Of a DNA stretch of 40,244 bases, positions 1-8,492 are shown piece by piece (positions within the stretch are counted from its first letter, which is position 1; every line of letters starts with the position of its first letter). The position numbers and the translations under genes were made by a program. This stretch comes from an uncultured Bacteroidales bacterium. GTDB taxonomy: Bacteria; Bacteroidota; Bacteroidia; Bacteroidales; WCHB1-69. The notes under the pieces are model-generated. The model was not told where the DNA came from and made no database searches. It saw only the letters and a program-made list of their open reading frames with translations. Location of the stretch: positions 1 through 40,244 of the forward strand of contig ONHS01000018.1 in the NCBI GenBank assembly GCA_900317715.1. Direction: 5' to 3'.

Positions 1-1631
1 TCGTGCGCCTTGGTGATCATCATCTCGGCCCACTCTTTGTCTTTCAGTGAGGAGGCGTTGATTTTAACGTTCAGGTAGGCGCCGTGGACGGCTGCGCGGG
101 CGCAAAGCACACCGACACCAGCATCAGAAACGCTGGCGGGGTTGCCCTTCTTGATCATTGCCTCGCAGATTTCGAACACCTTGAAGGAGGTCTCGATGGT
201 ACGCATCGGCACTTCAGTAGCGTATTTCGTAGCGTCTTGGATGGCCTGTGAACGAGCTTCCTTCTCCTCCGGCGTGCCCTTCGGCATACCAAAGGCGTTC
301 ATAATCACGTTGAAGGCGTTGGTGTCCTCATCCACGAGGGCGAGGAGCTGGTCTTTCAGCAACTGGCCCTTTTCAGCCCATTGGGAGAAGTAAGCCCACT
401 GGTCGTCCCAACCGGGTTTGTGGGAAGAGAGGTTGGCGACCATCGTGCCGAGAGCTGCGCCGAGGGAGCCCATGTAGGCAGAGATGGAACCACCGCCGGG
501 AGCCGGACTTTCGGAAGCCGTCTCGTTGGCGAAACCGGTGCAAGTCATGTTGACCAGCTTCGGTGTAGTATCCTCTTTCTCAAGGAGATACTCGATGACT
601 TTCTCTTCGGGGTTGAAGGGCTTGAGGTCGTCCAAACCCATGGATTTTACGGCAATCTTCACCATCTCTTTCTCGTCGATACCGAGGGAGCGTTTTTGTT
701 TGGCGAGGTAGTATTTGCCGGCTTGGATGAGCACTTTCTTGGGAATCAGACCCACGATTTCCGCACCCGTGACGCGGATACCTCTCTTGGCAGCCTTGGC
801 GGTCACCTCGTCGAAAGCGACGTGCAGCGGGGTGGCGTTGATGTCGGTAATGTTCATCGAAACTTGGGCGATTCCGTATTCCTCAATGTACCAGCCGATG
901 GCCTTGGTACCCTTCAGCGTACCAGGGATCATCACCACATTGCCCTTCTCATCCAGCACTTTCTTGCCGGTGATTTTGTTGCCTTCGCGTTTCGGACGAC
1001 CCTTTTCGCGCACGTCGAAAGCGATGGCGTTGGCACGACGGGTGGAGGTGGTGTTAAGGTTATAGTTCACAGCGATGAGGAAATCGCGGGCGCCCACAGC
1101 CGTGGCACCACTCTTGGCGACACTCTCCGTGAACTTGTTGGGACCGAAGTCGGGCTTCCACTCCTTGGAGGTGATGCGTTCCTTCAGGGCCTCGTATTCA
1201 CCTGCACGACAGTTGGCGAGGTTGCGACGCTCGGGCTTGAAAGCAGCATTTTCGTAGCAGAAGACCGGAATATTCAGCTCTTTACCGACTCTTTCGGCCA
1301 ATTTGCGAGCGTATTCCACGGTCTCTTCCATGGTGATGTTGGCGATGGGAACCAACGGACAAACGTCGGTCGCACCGAAACGCGGGTGGTCGCCATGGTG
1401 GTTGCGCATGTCAATCAACTCTTGACATTTCGCGATGAGCTTCACGGCAGCATCGACCACGTAGTTGGGCTCACCCACAAACGTCACAACCGTACGGTTC
1501 GTGGTGGCACCGGGATCCACGTCCAGTAAAGTCACACCTTCGGCTTGACGGATGACATCGGTCACCTGTTTGATAATGTTGCTATCTCTGCCCTCACTGA
1601 AGTTAGGCACGCATTCAATTAACTGTTTCAT
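1..1631 (-). CDS. ftcD: Bifunctional glutamate formimidoyltransferase / formimidoyl-THF cyclodeaminase (3' end outside window)
   Basis: Last steps of histidine breakdown: moves the formimino group of formiminoglutamate to tetrahydrofolate, then releases ammonia to give methenyl-THF. Translation from the ATG at 1631 begins MKQLIECVPNFSEG, the usual start of the transferase domain, and continues with NHHGDHPRFGATDVCPL and SGATAVGARDFLIAVN. The cyclodeaminase domain follows at about residue 450, with SPAPGGGSISAYMGSLGAAL. About 543 codons are present and the family is usually 560-570 aa, so only the last residues are missing. A convincing promoter lies just upstream at 1682-1712. Family assignment is secure; cytoplasmic location is inferred from the absence of a signal peptide. 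Confidence 0.95.
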   Translation of the reverse strand, partial: MKQLIECVPNFSEGRDSNIIKQVTDVIRQAEGVTLLDVDPGATTNRTVVTFVGEPNYVVDAAVKLIAKCQELIDMRNHHGDHPRFGATDVCPLVPIANITMEETVEYARKLAERVGKELNIPVFCYENAAFKPERRNLANCRAGEYEALKERITSKEWKPDFGPNKFTESVAKSGATAVGARDFLIAVNYNLNTTSTRRANAIAFDVREKGRPKREGNKITGKKVLDEKGNVVMIPGTLKGTKAIGWYIEEYGIAQVSMNITDINATPLHVAFDEVTAKAAKRGIRVTGAEIVGLIPKKVLIQAGKYYLAKQKRSLGIDEKEMVKIAVKSMGLDDLKPFNPEEKVIEYLLEKEDTTPKLVNMTCTGFANETASESPAPGGGSISAYMGSLGAALGTMVANLSSHKPGWDDQWAYFSQWAEKGQLLKDQLLALVDEDTNAFNVIMNAFGMPKGTPEEKEARSQAIQDATKYATEVPMRTIETSFKVFEICEAMIKKGNPASVSDAGVGVLCARAAVHGAYLNVKINASSLKDKEWAEMMITKAH

Positions 1632-1681
1632 TTTATAAAGTATTGATTATTAATATTTTGATATTATCTTGAAATCGTCTG

Positions 1682-1712
1682 CAAATGTACATAAATTTCA
1701 AATACACACAAA
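1682..1712 (-). promoter_or_regulatory. ftcD promoter, Bacteroidota type
   Basis: On the minus strand TTTG (1712-1709), a 19-bp spacer and TACATTTGC (-7 box, 1689-1681) match the Bacteroidota consensus TTTG-N19-TAnnTTTG. The -33 element lies inside the U-tract of the terminator of the upstream protease gene, so terminator and promoter overlap. The leader to the ATG at 1631 would be about 45 nt. Confidence 0.7.
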
Positions 1713-1738
1713 AAAAGGCGGTCTTTTTCAGACCGCCT
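1711..1738 (-). terminator. Rho-independent terminator of the C10 protease gene
   Basis: Perfect 8-bp stem GGCGGTCT/AGACCGCC (1717-1724 with 1730-1737) around a 5-nt loop. On the minus strand it is followed by seven T. It starts about 26 nt past the protease stop codon. Confidence 0.9.
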
Positions 1739-1763
1739 TCGATATATATTATAATATGGTATA

Positions 1764-4055
1764 TTATTGGACAATGAATTTTTGGACAGTGCTTCCATTG
1801 CTGCTGTTCAAATGGAGGAAGTAAACGCCTTTGGACAAATTGTTCACCGGAATTTGGTAAATTTCTTCGCCCCCATTATGGTTGAATTGATCCATATAAA
1901 CGGTCTTACCCATCATATCAACCACTTTAGCGCTGAATTGCTGTGCATCTTCTGTTGACACTTGAACGTTTACGTAAGAAGAAGCAGGGTTAGGATAAAC
2001 ATTAACTTCCACATTCTCATAATTGTTGAGACCCGTTTGGATACCATAATAAGTGAATTGGAAACCATTACCTTGGAGTTTATTGTCAGAAGCGAAACGG
2101 ATCGTGTACAAAGCACGAACTCTACCACCTGCGCTAACAAGAGGAGCATCATATTCTAATACTTGACCAATGGTCGGTTGATTATCAGCATCATAGTGAG
2201 CGACAAGAACTCTACTGTTTGGATCAGCAGCGGTTTGATTATAGATGTCAACAAAATCACCATCTTTCAAATCAAATTTATGGAAAACATAGACAAGCTT
2301 ATCGCAGTATTGCAATTTCAAATTGTATTCACAAATTGAAGAAGCGCGATATTCCTCATCACTGGTGGAATTACTAGGTTTGTCTGTGAGGACGGCCGTT
2401 TGGTCCGTATATTCAGCACTGGATTGACAAGTTCCTTTACTGTAGTTGGTCACTTGATAATCCAACACGAAACCATAATCGACATTGTCGTCAGCATTGG
2501 AGGTGAAAACCACCAACACGCTGTCAGCATTCACTGTCACAGCACCAGGAAGGGCTTGACCTACGTAATCAGCTTGTTCACCACCAGGAACACCCGAGTA
2601 GTCGTTACAAGCAGCCATCAAATAATCACCAGAATAACGTTCTTTGACACCAGATGCTTCCGTAGCGCCCTTGTAAATGATGACTTCGTCGCCACTCTTC
2701 ACTTTCAGTTTAGAGAATTGGAATTTATAAGCGGTTGCATCAGGACAAGCAATCACCCAACGACGATTGGAGTTCGGAGCATATTTCATATTACCAGCAC
2801 CATCGCTGATGGTACCGAAACTAGAGGTGACGCGTGCGGAGCTTTCAGCGGGTTTTTCAATAGCTGCACTATCCGGCATAAGTTTCACCATCATAGCGTT
2901 GTTAAGAGTGAAAGCACCTTGGTTTGAATTTTGATTGTTGATGAGGAAGTAGCCATTGCCGCTGCCAGCCCAACCCCAGTTCACGTGGAAATAGGTGGCA
3001 TCACCAATAGTAGTATAACCATCGACGATCCAAGCGTGACCGCCAGACTCAGTACGACCGGAATAGAAAAGCGGGCGATGAGCATCCAACTCAGCTTTGG
3101 CTTTGTTCACCCAAAGATAGGTCAAACTATCCGCGAAAACCTCTTCGCTCATGAGTTGGTATTGACCCTCATCAGAATAAAAATAGTTCGACTGTAAAGC
3201 ATCCAAAGCATATTCAGATTGTGAACCAGAACCTTCGTTAGCAATAGTACCATAACTCATACGAACAGCAACACCGCAATGATAGATCAATTTTGCCAAT
3301 TCACCATCATAATCACTCAAAGAGTTTCCAATGGCGTTGTAATCGTAGGTAGCATTCGAATAGCTGACAACTTGTGCAGGATACGTGTAGAGCAACTCAC
3401 CCGTTTCATGATCATATTCGCGAGGAATATAAGACACCACACCTGTACCGTGTTCCGGATAACGATAGTAGAAGAGAATGTTGGCCATAGTCAATGCCAC
3501 ACAACCCACAACAGCACGGCCATCTTCATTGTACAATGCAAGAGGATTGGTAGGACACTTCGTATTATAAAATCTCTCTTGCGTCCAAGTGGTGGTTACC
3601 AAAGGTTGCACACAGGGGTTTCCTCTGTGATTATAAGGCTGGAAGTCGCTTGCCAAATAGTGATCCCAAGAGTTACGGGTCGTAAGCGCAGCTGAAGGAT
3701 TGTTAATCAAATGTGCCAATGATTTGGTGTACATTTCATTGTAAATTTCAGCGCCAGACTTGGCATTGTAGTCGCTTTCCAAAGAAAATGCCAAAACAGG
3801 ATTGGCTAATTCGGTAGCTGAAACAATAATAAAACCTTTTTCACCAACGCGAAAACGATAAGTGACAGGCACACCGTCGGTGGAATATTCGGTTTTCTCC
3901 AACACCAATTCCATTTGACCGGCCTTGGTGGCACCCACGCGTTCAGCGAGGAAGTTCTTTGACGCTCTCATAGCAGTCTCTACGGGGATTACATTCGCCG
4001 CGTAGCTCAACATTACGAACATCAGTAATGATGCTAAAAGTGTAAATTTCTTCAT
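1764..4055 (-). CDS. Secreted C10-family (streptopain-like) cysteine protease with T9SS sorting domain
   Basis: 763 aa. A signal peptide (residues 1-19, MKKFTLLASLLMF...SYA) is followed by a propeptide like those of streptopain and Porphyromonas proteases (about 20-140). The catalytic domain has nucleophile Cys185 in VVGCVALTMAN and His340 in GGHAWIVDGY, then HVNWGWAGSGNGYF. Two CUB-like beta-sandwich segments follow (about 405-530 and 545-670). The C-terminus from about residue 684 (NVYPNPASSYVNV ... KGVYFLHL ... KFIVQ) is a type A T9SS sorting domain, so the enzyme is probably exported and held on or released from the cell surface. All catalytic residues are present. The substrate is unknown; a nutrient or host protein is a guess. 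It has its own promoter (4102-4110) and terminator (1711-1738). Confidence 0.9.
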   Translation of the reverse strand: MKKFTLLASLLMFVMLSYAANVIPVETAMRASKNFLAERVGATKAGQMELVLEKTEYSTDGVPVTYRFRVGEKGFIIVSATELANPVLAFSLESDYNAKSGAEIYNEMYTKSLAHLINNPSAALTTRNSWDHYLASDFQPYNHRGNPCVQPLVTTTWTQERFYNTKCPTNPLALYNEDGRAVVGCVALTMANILFYYRYPEHGTGVVSYIPREYDHETGELLYTYPAQVVSYSNATYDYNAIGNSLSDYDGELAKLIYHCGVAVRMSYGTIANEGSGSQSEYALDALQSNYFYSDEGQYQLMSEEVFADSLTYLWVNKAKAELDAHRPLFYSGRTESGGHAWIVDGYTTIGDATYFHVNWGWAGSGNGYFLINNQNSNQGAFTLNNAMMVKLMPDSAAIEKPAESSARVTSSFGTISDGAGNMKYAPNSNRRWVIACPDATAYKFQFSKLKVKSGDEVIIYKGATEASGVKERYSGDYLMAACNDYSGVPGGEQADYVGQALPGAVTVNADSVLVVFTSNADDNVDYGFVLDYQVTNYSKGTCQSSAEYTDQTAVLTDKPSNSTSDEEYRASSICEYNLKLQYCDKLVYVFHKFDLKDGDFVDIYNQTAADPNSRVLVAHYDADNQPTIGQVLEYDAPLVSAGGRVRALYTIRFASDNKLQGNGFQFTYYGIQTGLNNYENVEVNVYPNPASSYVNVQVSTEDAQQFSAKVVDMMGKTVYMDQFNHNGGEEIYQIPVNNLSKGVYFLHLNSSNGSTVQKFIVQ

Positions 4056-4101
4056 ATTTTATTGAATTTTATTTATAATTATTCCATTTAATATTATTGC
4101 C

Positions 4102-4110
4102 GCAAAAATA
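4102..4110 (-). promoter_or_regulatory. -7 box of the C10 protease promoter
   Basis: TATTTTTGC on the minus strand fits TAnnTTTGC. It lies 47 bp before the ATG at 4055, back to back with the promoter at 4181 across an AT-rich stretch. I see no clear -33 element. Confidence 0.5.
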
Positions 4111-4180
4111 CAAAAAAAACAAAACCAAATACTATGATAAGATTACATTTTAAAATTTCTTCTTTTTCGGGAGTTTTTTG

Positions 4181-4189
4181 TATTTTTGC
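4181..4189 (+). promoter_or_regulatory. -7 box of the flavodiiron protein promoter
   Basis: TATTTTTGC preceded by a T-run. It implies a transcript start near 4195, which excludes the in-frame ATG at 4186 and supports the start at 4237. Confidence 0.55.
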
Positions 4190-4236
4190 AGGTTACTTTT
4201 TTGGCGAATATCTTTGACAGAAATAATTCAAAAAAT

Positions 4237-5439
4237 ATGAATACATCAAGAAAAATCACGCAAGATTTATGGTATGTCGGGGCTTCCGACAGACGTTTGG
4301 CTCTTTTTGAAAACATGATGCCCATTCCGAGCGGCACCTCTTACAACTCCTATGTGTTGTTGGATGAAAAAACTGTTCTGTTGGACACTGTAGATCAGGC
4401 GGTTAGCGCACAATTCCTCGAAAATTTGACCGCTGTTTTGGCTGGTCGTGCTTTAGACTACATCGTCATCCATCACGTGGAACCCGACCATCTCGCTTCT
4501 TTGCAAGAAGTGCTGGTTCGTTGGCCTAATGCTGTCATTACCTGCAGCTTACAAGCTTCCAGAATGATGCAGCAGTTCATGAATCTCCCTGAAAATGTTC
4601 AGATTCAGGTAGTGAAGGAAGGCGACACGCTCAACGCCGGAAAACATACCTTCAACTTCGTGGGTGCGCAAATGGTGCACTGGCCAGAAGTGCTGGTTTC
4701 CTACGAATCCACCGAAAAAATCCTCTTCTCCGCCGACGCTTTCGGTACTTTCGGCGCTCTGAACGGCAACTTATATGCCGATGAGGTCAATTTCGACCGC
4801 GAATGGATGTATGAAGCCCGCCGTTATTATACCAACATTGTCGGAAAATATGGATTTCAAGTGCAAAATCTCTTGAAAAAAGCCGCTGCTCTTGATATCG
4901 CCATGATTTGCCCGCTTCACGGTCCGATTTGGCGCAAAGATTTTGGCAAATTCATCGAAAAATACGACAAATGGAGTCGCTATGAACCTGAAGATAAGGA
5001 AGTTCTCGTTATCTATGGTTCGATGTACGGACATACAGAATCCGTGGCGACGGTCTTGGCAGGTATGTTGGCCGACAAAGGTTGTCGCAACGTGCGCATG
5101 TACGATGTCGCCGCCACGCACGTATCGTACTTAGTATCAGATTCTTTCCGTTGCAGCCACATCGTGCTCGTCGCCCCAACCTACAACGGTGGCCTCTATC
5201 CGCCTATGGAGAACTATCTCCTTGACATCAAGGCACATCTGTTGCAAAACCGCACCTTCACCATCATCGAAAACGGCTCATGGGCACCCGTCTCCGGCAA
5301 CGCCGTCAAAGCCATCCTCGGCGAAATGAAGAACACCACGGTTCTCGAACCCTCCATCACGTTCAAATCCGCGATGAAGGAAACGCAAAAAGCAGAGTTG
5401 GAGGCACTTGCCGATGCGATTGTCGCATCATTACGTTAA
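4237..5439 (+). CDS. Flavodiiron protein (A-type flavoprotein; O2/NO reductase)
   Basis: 400 aa. It reduces O2 to water and/or NO to N2O at a di-iron centre next to FMN, protecting anaerobes. The N-terminal metallo-beta-lactamase-fold domain keeps all iron ligands: His80, Glu82, Asp84 and His85 in HHVEPDH, His148 in MVHWPE, Asp167 in SADAFG and His228 in PLHGP. The flavodoxin domain starts near residue 255 with the FMN phosphate loop YGSMYGHTES. There is no extra rubredoxin domain, so electrons must come from a separate carrier. I chose the ATG at 4237 because the promoter box at 4181 leaves no room for the upstream in-frame ATG. The fused NfnAB-like gene follows after 39 bp, probably in one operon. 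Confidence 0.93.
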   Translation: MNTSRKITQDLWYVGASDRRLALFENMMPIPSGTSYNSYVLLDEKTVLLDTVDQAVSAQFLENLTAVLAGRALDYIVIHHVEPDHLASLQEVLVRWPNAVITCSLQASRMMQQFMNLPENVQIQVVKEGDTLNAGKHTFNFVGAQMVHWPEVLVSYESTEKILFSADAFGTFGALNGNLYADEVNFDREWMYEARRYYTNIVGKYGFQVQNLLKKAAALDIAMICPLHGPIWRKDFGKFIEKYDKWSRYEPEDKEVLVIYGSMYGHTESVATVLAGMLADKGCRNVRMYDVAATHVSYLVSDSFRCSHIVLVAPTYNGGLYPPMENYLLDIKAHLLQNRTFTIIENGSWAPVSGNAVKAILGEMKNTTVLEPSITFKSAMKETQKAELEALADAIVASLR

Positions 5440-5444
5440 CCTTC

Positions 5445-5472
5445 AATAACCCATAACCCATAGCCAATAACC
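5445..5472. repeat. Heptamer array: four 7-bp units of type MATARCC
   Basis: Four consecutive 7-bp units (AATAACC, CATAACC, CATAGCC, AATAACC) start 5 bp after the flavodiiron stop codon and end 6 bp before the next ATG. No hairpin is seen. It is one member of the period-7 array family in this window. Confidence 0.7.
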
Positions 5473-5478
5473 ATTTTT

Positions 5479-7752
5479 ATGTATAAAATCGTCAAAAAAG
5501 AAGAATTAGGTCAGGACACCTACCTGATGGAAGTGGAAGCGCCGAAAATCGCGCAATCCGTACTGCCTGGACAGTTTGTCATCGTGAAAGCGAACGAAAC
5601 CGCTGAACGTATTCCATTAACCGTCAGCGACACGTTTTTACCTGACGGAACTATCACTTTGGTTATCAAAGCGATAGGTGTTTCAACGCGAAAAATTGTC
5701 TCCTATCCGGTTGGCGGTTTTTTCCATGATGTGGTGGGTCCATTGGGGAACCCCTCGGCGTTTATCCACCGTCCGATCGGCATGCTGCGCCGGTCGCGAT
5801 ACTGTTTCATAGCGGGAGGTGTTGGCATCGCGCCAGTCTTTCCATTGGTAAAGTGGATGTCACAGCACGGATTGGAGTGCGATGTCATCATCGGGGCCCG
5901 CAATGCATCGCTGCTCTTCTACATTGAGCAGTTCCGCAAGATTACCAACAACTTATACATTGCCACAGACGATGGCTCCATGGGATTCAAAGGGAATGTG
6001 AACGACATGCTGGACTACCTCGTGCATCACGAAGGCCGTCGCTACGACGAAATCACCGCCATCGGCCCGATGATCATGATGAAATTCGTGTCATTGAAAG
6101 CCAAGGAGTTAGGCATCCCTTGCGTGGTGAGCCTCAATTCGCTGATGGTGGATGGTACAGGTATGTGCGGCGCGTGCCGCGTGCAAATCGGCGGACAGAC
6201 CAAGTTCACCTGCGTGGATGGTCCCGAGTTTGACGGCTCTCTCATCAACTTCGACGAATGCATGCACCGTCAAGCCATGTATGACCATATTGATGGACGT
6301 AAGCTGTTGGAAGAAGAGGAGTTACGAGAAAATCACCAATGTCATATCGGCGGTATTACACATGAGCCACTTCCGCCTAAATCCCGCGTGCCGGTGCGCG
6401 AGCAGTCGCCTGAGGTGCGCCGTACGAACTTTAGGGAGGTTTGTTTCGGATATAATGCCGAGGAGGCGGTGGAAGAGGCGCGCCGATGCCTGAATTGCAA
6501 GAATCCGCAATGTGTGAACGGATGTCCTGTGCATATCCGCATCCCGAACTTCATCTCCCTGATCAAAGACGGACAATTTGACAAAGCCGCCTCGCTGATT
6601 CGCGAAGATACGGCGTTGCCGTCCGTTTGCGGTCGTGTATGCCCGCAGGAGAGCCAGTGCGAAGGTAAATGTGTGCTGGGACGCAAAGGAGACCCCGTGG
6701 CTATCGGCAAACTGGAGCGTTTCATCGGTGACTGGTCGATGAAGAACAACATTGTGGCACAGAAACCTACCGTGCGCAAAGGCCAGAAAGTGGCTGTGGT
6801 AGGCAGCGGTCCCGCCGGCCTGACCTGCGCCAAGGAGTTGCGTTGCATGGGTTATGATGTCACTGTGTATGAGGCACTTCACGAATTTGGCGGCGTGCTT
6901 GTTTATGGTATTCCTGAATTCCGTCTGCCCAAGAAAGACATCGTGAAGCCCGAAATCGAAACCATCAAGAACCTCGGCGTGCGTTTCGAAAGCGATGTGG
7001 TAATTGGTCGCACCATGTCAGTCGATGATTTGATGAACAAATGGTGCTATGATGCTGTTTTCATCGCTTCAGGTGCCGGATTCCCCAACTTCATGAACAT
7101 TGAAGGTGAGAATCTGTGTGGGGTGGTCTCCGCGAATGAGTTTTTAACCCGAAACAATCTATTGTTCTCCTACAAATATAAATACGAAACCCCCAACTAT
7201 GTGGGTAAGAAAGTGACTGTAGTGGGTGGTGGTAACGTGGCCATGGATGCGGCCCGCACGGCCATCCGTTTAGGCGCGGAAGTGCACATCGTCTATCGCC
7301 GTTCCGAAGAGGAGTTGCCAGCACGTCGTGAAGAAGTACACCATGCTAAAGAAGAAGGCATTGATTTCCAATTGCTTACCAATCCTTTGAGAATCATCGG
7401 TGACGATAAAGGCTGGGTGAAAGGTATGGAATGCATCCGTATGGAGCTTTCTGAGCCCGATGAATCGGGCCGCCGTCGTCCTGTCCCCATCCCTGGTTCT
7501 GAATTTATCTTGGACACTGATATGGTCATCATGTCCATTGGCACTTCTCCTAACCCACTAATTTACACCACTACGCAAGGTTTGGATGTCAACCATCATG
7601 GTTGCATCGTAGCCGACGAAGAAGGGGCAACCTCACGCCCAGGTGTCTTTGCCGGTGGTGACATCGTTTCCGGCGCGGCCACGGTAATCCTCGCCATGGG
7701 TGCAGGAAAAAGCGCAGCCAAAGCCATTGACGAATATTTGAGAAATAAATAA
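5479..7752 (+). CDS. Fused NfnA/NfnB-like oxidoreductase (ferredoxin:NADP+ / sulfide dehydrogenase type)
   Basis: 757 aa joining both subunits of NADH-dependent ferredoxin:NADP+ oxidoreductase. Residues 1-about 290 are an FNR/PyrK-like flavoprotein with FAD and NAD sites (IPLTVSD, GGVGIAP) and a [2Fe-2S] site. In VDGTGMCGAC the first ligand position is Asp225, followed by Cys230, Cys233 and Cys245; this Asp/three-Cys pattern is the one described for NfnA, whereas PyrK has four Cys. Residues about 325-757 are the GltD-like NfnB part: eight Cys for two [4Fe-4S] clusters (337, 340, 345, 349; 384, 388, 394, 398), FAD motif GSGPAG (442-447) and NADPH motif VVGGGNVAMDAART. It may balance NADH, NADPH and ferredoxin by electron bifurcation. 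Its place behind the flavodiiron gene suggests a link to reductant supply, which is inference. The same fusion is often annotated as a dihydroorotate dehydrogenase subunit/glutamate synthase fusion. Confidence 0.88.
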   Translation: MYKIVKKEELGQDTYLMEVEAPKIAQSVLPGQFVIVKANETAERIPLTVSDTFLPDGTITLVIKAIGVSTRKIVSYPVGGFFHDVVGPLGNPSAFIHRPIGMLRRSRYCFIAGGVGIAPVFPLVKWMSQHGLECDVIIGARNASLLFYIEQFRKITNNLYIATDDGSMGFKGNVNDMLDYLVHHEGRRYDEITAIGPMIMMKFVSLKAKELGIPCVVSLNSLMVDGTGMCGACRVQIGGQTKFTCVDGPEFDGSLINFDECMHRQAMYDHIDGRKLLEEEELRENHQCHIGGITHEPLPPKSRVPVREQSPEVRRTNFREVCFGYNAEEAVEEARRCLNCKNPQCVNGCPVHIRIPNFISLIKDGQFDKAASLIREDTALPSVCGRVCPQESQCEGKCVLGRKGDPVAIGKLERFIGDWSMKNNIVAQKPTVRKGQKVAVVGSGPAGLTCAKELRCMGYDVTVYEALHEFGGVLVYGIPEFRLPKKDIVKPEIETIKNLGVRFESDVVIGRTMSVDDLMNKWCYDAVFIASGAGFPNFMNIEGENLCGVVSANEFLTRNNLLFSYKYKYETPNYVGKKVTVVGGGNVAMDAARTAIRLGAEVHIVYRRSEEELPARREEVHHAKEEGIDFQLLTNPLRIIGDDKGWVKGMECIRMELSEPDESGRRRPVPIPGSEFILDTDMVIMSIGTSPNPLIYTTTQGLDVNHHGCIVADEEGATSRPGVFAGGDIVSGAATVILAMGAGKSAAKAIDEYLRNK

Positions 7753-7755
7753 CCC

Positions 7756-8451
7756 CTACAGACTGGCAACCAAACAACCATATAACCCCGCCGTTTCCGT
7801 GCGCAGCCGACGGTCTCCTAATTTGACCTCCACATATCCGGCCTCGCGGGCGGCGGCAATCTCTTCCGGACTGAAATCGCCTTCCGGTCCGATTAACAAA
7901 ATCATTTCGGAATGGTTACGCGGTGCGCTGACCAGCTGTCGTTGATTGTTCTCATCGCACCATGCGATGAACTTATCTGCTTGTATATCTGCATTTTGCT
8001 GAATAAATTCCGTGAACTTCATCATGCGGAGTTCCGGTAACCAGGTGGTTTGTGACTGCTTGAGGGCGGCGATGGCCAACCGTTGCAAACGGTCCAAGTT
8101 GAGGTGCGTACGCTCGGAATGATCGCACTGCAGGAATGTCAACGAACAGATGCCGATTTCGATGGCCTTCTCCATCAGCCACTCCATGCGGTCGGCATTT
8201 TTAGTGGGTGCCACGGCAAGATGCAAACCATTGTGTGTAAGGAGGTTGTCAGTGATCTGCTGACGGATCTCCAACAAACATTTTTTGGGATGCGCCTCTG
8301 CAATCACAGCTTCTGCCAAGTGTCCACGTCCATCCGTGACGCGCACAATATCGCCCTCGCGATGGCGCATCACGCGCACGCAATGCTCTGATTCATCGTT
8401 ACTTAGTGTAACGAAAGGTTGGGATATATCGGGGGAGTAGAAGTAATGCAT
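7756..8451 (-). CDS. rsmE: 16S rRNA (uracil1498-N3)-methyltransferase RsmE
   Basis: 231 aa. SAM-dependent SPOUT methyltransferase that modifies U1498 of 16S rRNA. An N-terminal PUA-like domain (MHYFYSPDI...HCVRVMRHREGDIV) is followed by the SPOUT knot with LLIGPEGDFSPEE and the C-terminal RRLRTETAGL, the family's SAM-binding signature. An in-frame start at 8577 would add 42 residues unlike the family, so I take the ATG at 8451, whose MHYFY start is typical. It lies 41 bp behind the ABC-F gene and is probably cotranscribed with it. Its stop is only 3 bp from the stop of the convergent NfnAB gene. Confidence 0.93.
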   Translation of the reverse strand: MHYFYSPDISQPFVTLSNDESEHCVRVMRHREGDIVRVTDGRGHLAEAVIAEAHPKKCLLEIRQQITDNLLTHNGLHLAVAPTKNADRMEWLMEKAIEIGICSLTFLQCDHSERTHLNLDRLQRLAIAALKQSQTTWLPELRMMKFTEFIQQNADIQADKFIAWCDENNQRQLVSAPRNHSEMILLIGPEGDFSPEEIAAAREAGYVEVKLGDRRLRTETAGLYGCLVASL

Positions 8452-8492
8452 AGGTGGTTTCTTTATTGTCAATGGACGTATGCGGTACGTCC

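Noticed and set aside
381-1529. 382-codon open frame on the plus strand
   Set aside because: Lies fully antisense to ftcD, whose translation matches its family throughout; composition is that of a shadow frame.
1632-1710. Riboswitch in the ftcD leader
   Set aside because: Leader is too short (about 45 nt) and AT-rich, with no stable fold.
7753-7755. Bidirectional terminator between the NfnAB-like gene and rsmE
   Set aside because: Stops are 3 bp apart and I find no stem with a T-tract around them.
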